Positions 28,274 through 36,445 are shown, counted from the first letter of the stretch. The stretch is DNA of 64,000 bases from a bacterium YEK0313 (GCA_000751295.2 CCMO02000002.1:1076501-1140500); one strand, 5' to 3'. Numbers and translations are program-made. Notes: generated by a model from the letters alone, not told the origin.

Positions 28274-29217
28274 CGCGGCACCTCCCCAACACTTTCTCGC
28301 AGCCGCCGCCTGATGCTTTCGATCTCATCGGAGGATTGAGGTGTGTACATGATAATGCGGAGATCGATGCGACGGTTGGTGGCCCTGCCTTCGGGGGTCG
28401 CGTTGTCAACGATCGGACGCATCGCTCCATAACCTGCGACCGACATGACAGGCTGGCCGCGCATATTCTGGTGTAACGTAAGCCCGGGCTCGCGCTCCTT
28501 CATGACAAAAAAGGTTTCGTTTGCCCTCTCGGTCGACAGCGTGACGTTGGCGTTCTCAGAACCGGTGACGTCGGTATGGCCTTCGATCTGAACGGCCTCA
28601 ATGATCGCACCCACACTGTTGCATGTGGAGTTCCAGCGAGCGGAGCGACCCAGCGTGTAGCAGGGCAGGATTTCGTTTAGGCGAGTGGCCAACCGTCGAA
28701 CGATATCCGATCGACCTGCGGCGAGCTTGGAGCGGCCACTGTCGAACAAGCCATCGCCCTTGAAGCGCAGCGCGTCCATTTGCTCGCTCACGACCACCTG
28801 TAGCTCTGGAAAATCGAGCTTCAGTTGAGCCTGCAGACCCTCCAGCACCTTCCGGCGCAAGTCAGACACTTGCGCCATGTAGGTTTCGAGCGGGTTCTTC
28901 TCGGCTAGCCGCGCTTCCAGCTCGGCAATCTTATTCTCCAACTGGTCTATTCTGATGCGCCGCCCCTCGGCGAGAAGCCGCAACTCCTTGAGTTCAGCAT
29001 CGAGGCGCGCGTTCTCCTCGGCGATAACGTCACGTTCGCGGACGACGGTGTCGTAGAGCGTCTTCGGTACCGTCTGGCTCGTAGCCATTTTGGAGGCCGA
29101 GTAAGCCAAGAGGATCATGACAATGAAAAGGAAGCTGACCGTCAGGTCCGTCATAGAGACGAACGACGACTCCTCCTCGTCTTCATGAAGGCGGCGCCTG
29201 GAGATGCCGCGCATCAC
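28270..29217 (-). CDS. zorB: Zorya motor subunit ZorB (MotB/OmpA-like)
   Basis: 315 residues. One N-terminal membrane helix follows a short cytoplasmic tail: 'FVSMTDLTVSFLFIVMILLA'. Asp24 is the conserved proton-binding residue of MotB-like stators. A coiled coil (about residues 60-110, 'ENARLDAELKELRLLAEGRR') is followed by an OmpA peptidoglycan-binding domain with 'IEGHTDVTGSENANVTLSTE' and 'ATNRRIDLRIIMY'. With ZorA it forms the proton-driven motor anchored to the cell wall that senses phage attack. Four-base overlaps with both neighbours. Confidence 0.93.
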   Translation of the reverse strand: MMRGISRRRLHEDEEESSFVSMTDLTVSFLFIVMILLAYSASKMATSQTVPKTLYDTVVRERDVIAEENARLDAELKELRLLAEGRRIRIDQLENKIAELEARLAEKNPLETYMAQVSDLRRKVLEGLQAQLKLDFPELQVVVSEQMDALRFKGDGLFDSGRSKLAAGRSDIVRRLATRLNEILPCYTLGRSARWNSTCNSVGAIIEAVQIEGHTDVTGSENANVTLSTERANETFFVMKEREPGLTLHQNMRGQPVMSVAGYGAMRPIVDNATPEGRATNRRIDLRIIMYTPQSSDEIESIRRRLRESVGEVPR

Positions 29218-31259
29218 CGCCTCCGCGACTCGGGAGCAAACTGCTCGGCCTGCTCGACGATCGAATGCAGGGTATCGAGCGCTGGGCTGAGTTGGGCCTG
29301 CATTTCTCTAACGTGACCGAACATTCCTTCAACAGCAGAGGCGACCTGAGTTCGATAGGCCTCAAAGGCCTTGCCGAGCTTCTCATCGATGTCGTCAAGG
29401 CGGTCGCCTTGTCCGCGCAGCCTCTCAAGCATGACCTCGATGCCTGACAGTGAGGCTTCGATAGCCTTCGCTTCGCTGCCGAGGATCTCCTGCGCACTGG
29501 CGAGAGCAGAAGCAGCGCTAGAGGCCGTAGCCGCCGCAGACTTCCCGACCGTGTCAGATATGTTCGCGGTTGCATCGGCAAGATGCTTGATGGCCACCTC
29601 AATGCTCGACGTGCTGGCCTGGAGCGGAGTGGCGGCCTCCACGAAGGCACTGGAGGCCCCGCGAAAATGGCCAGCGGCCCGCTCAGTTGCCTCAGCCCCG
29701 GCTCGGATACCATCCGAGAAGCGCCCAAGGGAGGACATGCCGCCTGTCAGTTCGGTAACGACGCTCCTGAGCCGCTCGGATATCTGGCCAAGCGGGTCCA
29801 ATAGGTCTTCAGCCGCTTTCGACGAGAACGCCTCGGTCGCCTTAGCGATGTCACCGGCTCGCTTGTCGAATGCATCGAGGATGCTTCTGCCGGCACCATC
29901 TATTGCGTTGCTCGCGGCCTGCGAGGCCGCCTGCATTTGTTCGCGGGCCGCGCCGGAACCAGTCTTGGTCGCCTCCTCCAGTTCGGCTCGGAAGGCCTCA
30001 GCAGCCTGGCGCATCTCGAGGGCTGCCGAGCTGATCGCACGAGCCCCTTCGCCGGTATTGTCTCGAATTCCTTTGAGCGTCTCGTTCATTGCGGAGAGGA
30101 GCTGCTCGGCGCCCTGGGTGAGGGCGGTGCTGGCGGTTTGCGCCGTTGCGCCCATGGCCGCACGCAAATCGTCGACCGTCTGGGCCAGCCTCACGACCGC
30201 ATTATCCATCTCGCTTCCCATGCGACCCGAGCTTTGGTCCATGCGAGCCGATAGTTCCGAAATGCGCTCACCGGCGATCATCAGCTTGTCGCTCGCCTCG
30301 GAAAGGGCACGGCCAACATCGTCGGAGAACCGTGAGGACAGGTCCCTTACCATGCCTTCCATCCCCGTGGCGCCGATCTGACCCACCTGCTGCAGCAGTG
30401 GTGACATGGCTTCGCCGATGGATTTTGAAATATGGGCAGGCAACTCCTCGCGAAGGGGACGCCCAAGTTCTGCGACCAGTTCGAGCCCGATCGTCCGGAA
30501 GTGCTCGCGCTGCTCGCGCGATGTCGCCAACTGCTCGACCGCCAGTTCCTCCAGACTGATGAACGTGAGGCGGCGCTCAATGGCGCCGCATAGGTCATGG
30601 ATGGCCTGATCGATGCGGCCGGTCCCTACCCTCAGCACGATCGTGAAGACGATGGAGCAGAGCAGACCGGTCAGCGACATGATGAACTTGGCCGATGCGA
30701 TCGTAAGCAGGCCATTGATGTCGATGTTGACGTCTGCAGACCCGGTTCCCGCTGGGGCGGCCATCGAATTCAGCGCTGAGATAAGACCCAGAAAGGTCAG
30801 AAAGAGACCCGTTGTAACGAACAACCCGGGGACAATGCGCCAGAAGCCCGGAGAAAAATGCAGGTCATCAAGATTGAAGAAGGCCGATGGGCGGACCGCA
30901 TTGCGTAGGACGACCTGACCATCCTGCGCATGCCGAACGAGCGTATCGCTATACTCTTTCCACGCTGTGAGGACCGGCTTGTACGCACTACGGTCTCGGA
31001 CGTTTCGGAATGCCGCCCCGAGTGCCACGACCGCGGCCTCGTAGGGGCCCTCGTTGAAAGCATTGCGGAACTCTTGCTTTAGCCAAATCAAGGCCGAACG
31101 CCGCCGGTACGTCGTCCAGCCAAAGAGGACAAAGCAGCCTAGGAGCAGAAACAGTAGGCCGAGGGAGACCACCCCGGGGGCCGATTCGTCTCTCAGCAAC
31201 GATGCGAGATTCAGAACAGCGTTCTTGACCCAGAGGCCGACTTCGCGAACCAGTTCCAC
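29214..31259 (-). CDS. zorA: Zorya motor subunit ZorA (MotA/TolQ-like with long cytoplasmic tail)
   Basis: 681 residues. Three membrane helices: 'GVVSLGLLFLLLGCFVLFGW' (residues 29-48), 'PGLFVTTGLFLTFLGLISAL' (near 150), and 'FIMSLTGLLCSIVFTIVLRV' (near 200), a MotA/ExbB-like core. From about residue 230 to the end there is an almost continuous Ala/Ser/Glu-rich coiled coil, the long tail that projects into the cytoplasm in ZorA and carries the signal to ZorC/ZorD. It is the first gene of the operon, so its upstream region holds the promoter. No lesions seen. Confidence 0.93.
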   Translation of the reverse strand: MELVREVGLWVKNAVLNLASLLRDESAPGVVSLGLLFLLLGCFVLFGWTTYRRRSALIWLKQEFRNAFNEGPYEAAVVALGAAFRNVRDRSAYKPVLTAWKEYSDTLVRHAQDGQVVLRNAVRPSAFFNLDDLHFSPGFWRIVPGLFVTTGLFLTFLGLISALNSMAAPAGTGSADVNIDINGLLTIASAKFIMSLTGLLCSIVFTIVLRVGTGRIDQAIHDLCGAIERRLTFISLEELAVEQLATSREQREHFRTIGLELVAELGRPLREELPAHISKSIGEAMSPLLQQVGQIGATGMEGMVRDLSSRFSDDVGRALSEASDKLMIAGERISELSARMDQSSGRMGSEMDNAVVRLAQTVDDLRAAMGATAQTASTALTQGAEQLLSAMNETLKGIRDNTGEGARAISSAALEMRQAAEAFRAELEEATKTGSGAAREQMQAASQAASNAIDGAGRSILDAFDKRAGDIAKATEAFSSKAAEDLLDPLGQISERLRSVVTELTGGMSSLGRFSDGIRAGAEATERAAGHFRGASSAFVEAATPLQASTSSIEVAIKHLADATANISDTVGKSAAATASSAASALASAQEILGSEAKAIEASLSGIEVMLERLRGQGDRLDDIDEKLGKAFEAYRTQVASAVEGMFGHVREMQAQLSPALDTLHSIVEQAEQFAPESRRR

Positions 31260-31507
31260 TTCGTAAATTCTCCGACCCTTGTAACGCTATCTACCATAGC
31301 GCAAACGGAGGTCTACAATCCCAGGATGTCGCAGAGAAACATATGCGCAGCTAAATCGCGGTGATTGTTAAGCGCCCGACCTTAAGACGGTATCTTATTA
31401 TGCACACCAGCCGATGGTTGGGATTGCTAACTTGTCCTTTTGAAACATAGCTCTGTTCGCTGTAACGTAGACGAAGCAACGGAAATGAAAACATATCGAC
31501 GCCAGCC
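31260..31507 (-). promoter_or_regulatory. Promoter region of the Zorya operon
   Basis: An AT-richer 248-bp stretch between zorA and the rtcR remnant, with no gene. The minus-strand Zorya promoter must be here or inside the rtcR fragment. Candidate AT-rich blocks lie near 31380-31450, but I cannot fix a -35/-10 pair. Confidence 0.4.
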
Positions 31508-32594
31508 TTAGCGCTTTATGTTCTCAAATTGCAGCTCGAAGCGCGCCAGATATTTCCGCAGGCGGTCAGCGTCATTGCTGCTGGTCTTCTGAAGACGCGA
31601 GGCGGCGAAAAGTTTGCGGCCAGCCTCGCTGAGCGATGTGCTCTCTCGACACACACGGATGACGGTTGCCAGCTGCGCCTGATCGAATAGGTCTAAGTCC
31701 TTCAGGCGCTCCGCTTCAAGCACTTCCGCGAGCAGGTCTGGCGCATCGGAGCCGTCCACACCGCGCTTCCATTGCCGCGACAGGCGCGCGATCTCGTCGC
31801 GCACCGTCGGCTCGTCGATGCGGCCTTTGGGGGCTAGCGTCGCCATCCGCATCACAGAAGCCGAGAGAACACGGAAATTGGCGGCCCAAGTCGCTTCGGG
31901 CGCCATAGCAAAACGAGATAGCGCTCGCGGACCTCGCGATTGAACGTCGCGTTCTCGCCCTCGCGCTCGCCGTAGCGGCGCAGCTCGAAGTCGAGATTGG
32001 GCTCGACATCTTCCTTGCGGTCGCGCAGCGCCGGCAATGCAAACGTCCAGAGATTGAGGCGGGCAAAGAGATCTTCGCGAAACGTACCCTCGCGCACGTT
32101 GATCAACAAATCGCGGTTGGTGCCGGCGAGCAGCTGAAAATCCGAAGTCGTGTCGGTGTCCGAGCCGACGGGCAGGAACCGCTTCTCTTCAATGGCCCTC
32201 AGACACATGGCCTGTTCGTCGAGCCCAAGCTCGCCAATCTCGTCGAGGAACAGAACGCCCTTGTCGGCGGATTTCATCAAGCCAGCACGGTTGGTCTGCG
32301 CACCGGTGAACGCGCCCTTGACGTGACCGAACAGGGCGGACATGGCCTGGTCGCCGCGCAATGTCGCACAGTTCACCTCGACGAAAGCACCTGTGACCTG
32401 GTGGGGCGCGCGCTTGAGCTCGTAGATCTTCTTCGGGAGCTGCGACTTGCCGGCGCCGGTCGGGCCCATCAAAAGCAGCCGGGCTTTGGAGCGGATCGCG
32501 GCGGTTGCCGGCGACACCACCTCGATATCCTTGATGATCTGCGAGGCCAGCCCCGCCGAGCCTGCGCCGTGAAGCAGTTCCAACCGGTCGATTA
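31508..32594 (-). pseudogene. rtcR: RNA-repair regulator RtcR, broken (sigma-54 activator)
   Basis: Clear RtcR sequence in two frames. The AAA+ part contains 'LLLMGPTGAGKS' (Walker A), 'GAFVEVNCATLRGD', the sigma-54 contact loop 'FGHVKGAFTGA' and 'GVLFLDEIGELGLDEQAM'. Near 31911 the loss of one T in a T run shifts the frame; the peptide resumes as 'APEATWAANFRVLSASVMRM' and runs to a helical C-terminus with 'NDADRLRKYLARFELQ'. The N-terminal CARF ligand domain is almost gone: only 'GLIDRLELLHG' and a short following piece remain, joined directly to the AAA+ domain, with the extreme N-terminus lost at the rtcB junction. Three lesions make a non-functional gene. Confidence 0.88.
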
Positions 32595-32851
32595 AACCGG
32601 ACGAACGATGAGATCTTCGCGGAAGAGACACGCGCCATCGACGCGCGCTTCTTCTCGGGTTCACCGACATTTCGGAACTGCCGAGCGCATACAAGAATGC
32701 GGCGGCTGTGCGCGCGCAGATCGAAAGCTACGGCCTCGCCGAGATCGTCGACGAGGTTCTGCCCTACGGCTGCATCATGGCCGGCGACTGGGAAGCCAAT
32801 GCGCCGTGGCGGCGCCGGCGGGAACAGCGTTTGAAGCAGCGTGCGGGGTGA
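32595..32851 (+). pseudogene. rtcB: RNA ligase RtcB family, C-terminal fragment
   Basis: It reads 'NDEIFAEETRAIDARFFSG' in one frame, then from about 32649 'GFTDISELPSAYKNAAAV' and 'LAEIVDEVLPYGCIMAG' in another, ending at TGA 32851. The 'P.AYK' block followed by 'EIV..L.P.G' matches the end of RtcB-family 3'-phosphate RNA ligases. rtcB is normally divergent from rtcR, as here, so a deletion appears to have removed the promoter region, the start of rtcR and most of rtcB. There is also a frameshift near 32650. Confidence 0.72.
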
Positions 32852-33005
32852 GCCCCGTCAAATGACGCGCTCGGACCGATGGCCCGAGGGAACGCTCGCG
32901 GCCCGCAGGGATTCGACATCTCAAAAGGAGCGCTGTGTTACCCCGGTGCTACCCGAGACTGGCACCGACGCGGGACGAACTGTCTAAGTCATTGTGAGCG
33001 GCCTG

Positions 33006-33045
33006 AGACACAGGTGACAGATCGTACCGGACACATGGGTTACAG
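33006..33045 (+). repeat. IS481 left terminal inverted repeat
   Basis: Imperfect match to the reverse complement of 34245-34286. The best-conserved block is GGACACATGGGTTACAG, 16 of 17 bases identical to an inner block of the right end. The repeat is itself made of two similar half-units. Confidence 0.65.
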
Positions 33046-33077
33046 TTTCCGCTTTTGTTCTGGAAGCGGAGGGTGGG

Positions 33078-34262
33078 ATGCCATGGAAGGAGTGTTCGGT
33101 CATGGACGAGCGTCTTCGCTTCGTTGCCCGCCTGCTGGATGGAGAGGCGATGACGGAGGCCTGTCGGGCCTTCGGCATCTCACGCAAGACCGGCTACAAG
33201 ATCTTCAGCCGCTACAAGGAGCACGGACAGGAGGCCCTGAGCGATCGCTCGCGCCGGCCGGTGCGTTATGCCAACCAGTTGCCCGGCCAGATCGAGAGCC
33301 TGATCGTGACGCTCAAGCGGGACAAGCCGCACTGGGGCGCGCGCAAGCTGCGCGAACTGATCGTGCGGCGGTTGGCCGGCGACGTACGGGTGCCGGCTCG
33401 TAGCACCATCCATGCGGTCCTGCATCGCCACGGCCTGGTGAAGCCGCCGGGGCGCCCGCGCCATCGGGCCCATGGCACGGCGCTGTCGCAAGGGGCGGTC
33501 GCCAATGCGCTGTGGTGCGCCGACTTCAAGGGGGAGTTCAAGCTCGGCAACGGACAGTACTGCTACCCGCTCACCGTGACCGACCACGCCTCGCGCTTCC
33601 TGCTCATGTGCGAAGCATTGGACTCGGTGCGGGAAGAGCTGGCGATCACGGCCTTCGAGCAGTTGTTCCGCGAGCGGGGCCTGCCGGAGGCCATTCGCTC
33701 CGACAATGGCGTGCCCTTTGCCAGCCCGAACGGCCTGTTCAATCTGTCCAGGCTCTCGGTCTGGTGGCTCAGGCTCGGCATTGCCATCGAACGCATCCAG
33801 CCCGGCCAGCCGCAGCAGAATGGGCGGCACGAGCGCATGCATCTCACGCTGAAGAAGGAAGCGACCCGTCCGGCCGGCCAGAACAGCCTGCAGCAGCAGG
33901 GCCGGTTCGATGCCTTCCAGAAGGAGTTCAACACCGAGCGTCCTCACGAGGGGCTCGACATGAAGTGTCCGGCCGAGGTCTATACGCCATCATGCAGGCC
34001 CTACACGGGCCTGCCGGAGCTCAGCTATCCCCTGCATGACCGCGACGTGATGATCACCGCCTGCGGCCGCCTGTGCCTGCACCGAAAGAAGATCAACGTC
34101 TCGACCGTGCTCGCCGGTCAGCGCGTCGGCATCAAGGAAGTCGACGAGGGCATTTGGCTCGTCAGCTTCATGAGCTACGATCTCGGCTACTTCGATTTGG
34201 AACAGAAAACCCTGCAGCCACTCGACAACCCGTTCGGGCCAAGAGTGTCACCCATGTCTTAG
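33078..34262 (+). CDS. IS481 family transposase (DDE integrase fold)
   Basis: 394 residues. The N-terminal helix-turn-helix 'TEACRAFGISRKTGYKIFSR' (near residue 30-50) is followed by the integrase core: 'NALWCADFKGEFKLGN' (first catalytic Asp), 'GLPEAIRSDNGVPFAS' (second Asp) and 'QPGQPQQNGRHERMHLTLKK' (catalytic Glu). The C-terminus is a small beta domain. The start at 33078 gives the common IS481 N-terminus 'MPWKECSVM' and has GGAGGG closely upstream; ATG 33102 is possible. The frame is intact, so the element may still be active. Confidence 0.93.
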   Translation: MPWKECSVMDERLRFVARLLDGEAMTEACRAFGISRKTGYKIFSRYKEHGQEALSDRSRRPVRYANQLPGQIESLIVTLKRDKPHWGARKLRELIVRRLAGDVRVPARSTIHAVLHRHGLVKPPGRPRHRAHGTALSQGAVANALWCADFKGEFKLGNGQYCYPLTVTDHASRFLLMCEALDSVREELAITAFEQLFRERGLPEAIRSDNGVPFASPNGLFNLSRLSVWWLRLGIAIERIQPGQPQQNGRHERMHLTLKKEATRPAGQNSLQQQGRFDAFQKEFNTERPHEGLDMKCPAEVYTPSCRPYTGLPELSYPLHDRDVMITACGRLCLHRKKINVSTVLAGQRVGIKEVDEGIWLVSFMSYDLGYFDLEQKTLQPLDNPFGPRVSPMS

Positions 34263-34286
34263 GTACAATCTGTTACCCATGTGTCC
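34245..34286 (-). repeat. IS481 right terminal inverted repeat
   Basis: Counterpart of the left repeat at 33006-33045. It overlaps the last codons of the transposase, which is usual for this family, and ends about 20 bp before the tRNA 3'-end sequence. Confidence 0.65.
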
Positions 34287-34307
34287 GGGTCGGACAATTG
34301 AAAAAAC

Positions 34308-34330
34308 TGGCGCACCCATCAGGATTCGAA
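34308..34330 (-). other. tRNA 3'-end fragment, probable phage attachment site
   Basis: On the minus strand these 23 bases read as the T-loop (TTCGAAT), the 3' side of the T-stem (CCTGA) and an acceptor arm ending TGGGTGCGCCA with encoded CCA. This is the 3' third of a tRNA beginning GCACCCA, most like a tRNA-Arg. Beyond 34330 the sequence no longer fits a tRNA, so only the fragment is present. Such fragments mark the distal end of elements integrated in tRNA genes; the orientation predicts the element lies to the right. Confidence 0.65.
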
Positions 34331-34412
34331 TTGCGCGAAAATCGCAGTGATTTCAATGCAGGTCGGGGTGCAATGTTACGCAATTTGTTACACAACGGCC
34401 GGCCCGCCGTAA

Positions 34413-34556
34413 TCAGCGAACTGTGACCCGGCCGAGGTCATCAAGCACGAGCCGCCGGCGCTCCGCCGGCACCACGATGAGACGGCGCTCGGACACGATG
34501 GTGATGGCGCGCCGATCCGGCGCGACCAGGATCTTGCGCTGGTCTTCGGCCTGCAT
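34413..34556 (-). CDS. Small phage protein, last gene of lysis unit
   Basis: A 47-residue basic protein, 'MQAEDQRKILVAPDRRAITI' to 'DDLGRVTVR'. Alternating charged and hydrophobic residues ('ERRLIVVPAERRRLVL') form a beta-type pattern similar to the C-terminal tail of the tail-unit protein at 59240 ('RERVIVVPIERAAR'). It lies 9 bp after the spanin-like gene and is the last gene before the attachment site. The function is unknown. Confidence 0.5.
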   Translation of the reverse strand: MQAEDQRKILVAPDRRAITIVSERRLIVVPAERRRLVLDDLGRVTVR

Positions 34557-34565
34557 GGCGGCATC

Positions 34566-34871
34566 CTATCGCGGGGAGAACTGCGGCGTGAACTGCGGGA
34601 TCGGCGCCTGGCGGGCACCCTCCAAGATCTGCCTGATAACCCGGATATCACCCTGCATGTTGGCGATGGTGTCGCGGTCTCGCTCCGTCCGCTCCTCGAT
34701 GCGCCGCACCCGCTCTGTGATCTCGACTCGCTCCGAACGCATTCGCTCAAGCAGTCTGCCATCCTCCGCCTTGAGGTCGCGGACATCGGCCTGCATGTAG
34801 GCGATGGCGAACGCGACGGCGACGATGGTCGTGCCGATCGACCAAGCGTTAAGGTCGAGATTGATCTTCAT
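34566..34871 (-). CDS. Small phage membrane protein with coiled coil (lysis cassette)
   Basis: 101 residues: one N-terminal helix ('WSIGTTIVAVAFAIAYMQA') followed by a charged coiled coil ('RMRSERVEITERVRRIEERT') and a short Pro/Gln tail. This layout is that of i-spanin/Rz-type or signal-anchor lysis proteins, and it follows the holin candidate with a 4-bp overlap. The start ATG 34871 overlaps the stop of the upstream gene. The spanin role is inferred from topology and position. Confidence 0.65.
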   Translation of the reverse strand: MKINLDLNAWSIGTTIVAVAFAIAYMQADVRDLKAEDGRLLERMRSERVEITERVRRIEERTERDRDTIANMQGDIRVIRQILEGARQAPIPQFTPQFSPR

Positions 34872-35416
34872 CGGCCGCGCCCGAATTTCAGGCTCGGCAG
34901 GACCTCCTTGACGGTGTGCCCGCCGTGGAAGACCAGCATCCAGACCGTCGTCACGGTGCCCCATGCCCCGATAAGGTCCGTGATCGGCACCAGCGGCCGG
35001 ACGCCCCAATTGCCGCCAAAGATCCCGCAGAGGCCGATGACGGCCCAGCCGCCCCAGACGATGATCTGGATCAGCACACGCATCGCCTGCCAGGCCGTAA
35101 AGCCCTGCGCGATCTCCGCGGACTGAGCGTCGGTGACGCGCTGCGCCTCAAGCTCCCAGAGCTTGACGATGTCGCCGGCCCGGGCCTCGGCGCCGGCCAC
35201 CTTCGCCGCGGCGGCGGGATCTGCCTCAATCGCGGCGCCGACGGCTTCGGGTGTCGGGTCGGTACCGAGGCTTTCGGCCACGGCCTCTAACGCCTTGCCG
35301 GCAAGCGAGCCCGCCAGCGCGCCAGCCGGGCCGCCGATGGCGGTGCCGATCAGCCCGCCGAGTACCGGCGCGCCCTGCTTTGCCAACGCCTTCGCGATAT
35401 CGTCGAGCGCGTTCAT
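34868..35416 (-). CDS. Holin-like protein (GTA-type three-helix holin family)
   Basis: 182 residues. A Gly/Ala-rich N-terminal segment 'APVLGGLIGTAIGGPAGALA' and a soluble helix ('AEARAGDIVKLWELEAQRVT') are followed by two hydrophobic helices ('LIQIIVWGGWAVIGLCGIFG' and 'LIGAWGTVTTVWMLVFHGGH'). This matches the holin family with three spans described for gene-transfer-agent release. It is flanked by endolysin and spanin-like genes with 4-bp overlaps on both sides, so the lysis cassette is complete. It would form pores in the inner membrane at the end of infection. Confidence 0.75.
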   Translation of the reverse strand: MNALDDIAKALAKQGAPVLGGLIGTAIGGPAGALAGSLAGKALEAVAESLGTDPTPEAVGAAIEADPAAAAKVAGAEARAGDIVKLWELEAQRVTDAQSAEIAQGFTAWQAMRVLIQIIVWGGWAVIGLCGIFGGNWGVRPLVPITDLIGAWGTVTTVWMLVFHGGHTVKEVLPSLKFGRGR

Positions 35417-36243
35417 TCGCCTACCCCCTGCGCCGCATTGGCCGCCAGCTCGCGCTGCTCGACGCGCTTCGAGCGCGCGCGCAGCAGAAGCCAGATGACC
35501 GCGCCCCCGAAGATCAGGCCGGCAACCAGGACGGCCCCAACGACCGACCCGCTGCCAGCGGCCGGGTCCGACTGCTGCGGGATGCCCACGACGACACTGC
35601 CCCCCGCCGCGGCGCCGCCGGCGCCAGCCGTCGCCCGACGCGCCGCCGTGCCGGCCGCCTGCGCCCGTTCCTGAATCTCGGCGACCGCCTCCGCTCCGCT
35701 GCGGCCCTGCAGCGCGGCCTTGGCGCGGATCAGCTTCGCCTGCCGATCGGCGAGGCCGTTCCGGCCGCCATTGATCCTCTTCGTGACGCCGACGAGGTCG
35801 TCACGGTCGGCGAGGCCGTTCAGGCCACGGTCGAACCAGTAGGCCATGGCCGTTCGCGCGCTGATATCGGGCTCGCTGGCGCGGTCCGGCTGGCGTTCGA
35901 GGTCGACGCCGATGCGGCCGCCGAAGGTGCGGTAGTTCGCGCGGCCCGTGAGTTGGAAGATGCCACGCCCGCGGTAACGCGCACCGTCGCCGGGCTGGGT
36001 GTTGCCGAGATCCCGGCGGCCGTCATAGCGCGAGAAATAGCTGGCCCCGCCATATTCGACCAAGGTCCGGAAACCATCGGACTCGTGGGCGGCCTGCGCG
36101 AGGAAATGGGCGGCACGGAGCTCGGTCTTGATGTCGCCGGCCGGGAAGGACCGCGTCAGAGCCGGCCCGAGATGGCTGATGATGCCCGTGTTGGCGGCGG
36201 GCGAGATCCGCCGCAGCATGTCGGGGGTGATGACGACGGTCAT
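35413..36243 (-). CDS. Phage endolysin, GH19 chitinase-like, with C-terminal membrane tail
   Basis: 276 residues. The glycosidase fold shows 'AAHFLAQAAHESDGFRTLVE' with the likely catalytic Glu54, 'GASYFSRYDGRRDLGN' and 'RYRGRGIFQLTGRANYRTFG', typical of GH19-like peptidoglycan hydrolases in phages. Unusually, after about residue 215 there is a Gly/Ser spacer and a transmembrane helix 'VVGAVLVAGLIFGGAVIWLL' with a basic end, so it may be membrane-tethered. A second, broken copy lies at 20380-21019. It is the first gene of the lysis unit and is preceded by control 14-mer copy A. Confidence 0.88.
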   Translation of the reverse strand: MTVVITPDMLRRISPAANTGIISHLGPALTRSFPAGDIKTELRAAHFLAQAAHESDGFRTLVEYGGASYFSRYDGRRDLGNTQPGDGARYRGRGIFQLTGRANYRTFGGRIGVDLERQPDRASEPDISARTAMAYWFDRGLNGLADRDDLVGVTKRINGGRNGLADRQAKLIRAKAALQGRSGAEAVAEIQERAQAAGTAARRATAGAGGAAAGGSVVVGIPQQSDPAAGSGSVVGAVLVAGLIFGGAVIWLLLRARSKRVEQRELAANAAQGVGE

Positions 36244-36260
36244 GGGCGCGCTCCGATCGA

Positions 36261-36277
36261 GAGCGCGTCCTACGCTG
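36261..36277 (-). promoter_or_regulatory. Phage control element, copy A (lysis unit)
   Basis: The minus strand contains AGCGTAGGACGCGC (core 36263-36276), 19 bases before the endolysin ATG. Directly after it, GCGCTC-N7-GAGCGC can form a 6-bp stem whose 3' arm contains the GGAG ribosome site. The identical core precedes genes at 54318 and 60107. Confidence 0.75.
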
Positions 36278-36339
36278 CGACGCCATGGATATCAGACCGG
36301 GGGACGGCTCACAATGAGCCGCACGCCACCGACTGGAGA

Positions 36340-36372
36340 TCATGCGTCGTCGCCGAGCCGAGACGATTGCTG
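36340..36372 (-). pseudogene. Remnant of the small holin-like membrane gene
   Basis: The ten codons 'QQSSRLGDDA' plus stop match the end of the membrane protein at 21113-21367 ('QQSSRLGDD'), in the same place relative to the endolysin. The rest of that gene is missing here; a plus-strand lipoprotein gene occupies the space. Confidence 0.6.
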
Positions 36373-36445
36373 CTTCACGGCAATCATGCAACCTTCGCAG
36401 CGCGCCACCAACGCGCGGCGCTCGATGGTTGAATGGGGGACCTCC

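Larger units (their letters stand above)
33005..34286 (+). mobile_element. IS481-family insertion sequence
   Basis: About 1.28 kb with one transposase gene (33078-34262) bounded by imperfect ~40-bp terminal inverted repeats. The left end carries GACACAGGTGACAGATCG then GGACACATGGGTTACAG; the right end, reversed, carries GACACATGGGTAACAGATTG then AGACATGGGTGACAC. It inserted between the rtcB fragment and the putative attachment site. I see no certain target-site duplication, so the exact borders may be off by a few bases. Confidence 0.8.

Noticed and set aside
32852..33005. A possible tRNA-like or Y-RNA-like sequence after the rtcB fragment (contains GGGATTCGAC)
   Set aside because: I could not fold a convincing cloverleaf or place matching stems; the resemblance is limited to one short block.
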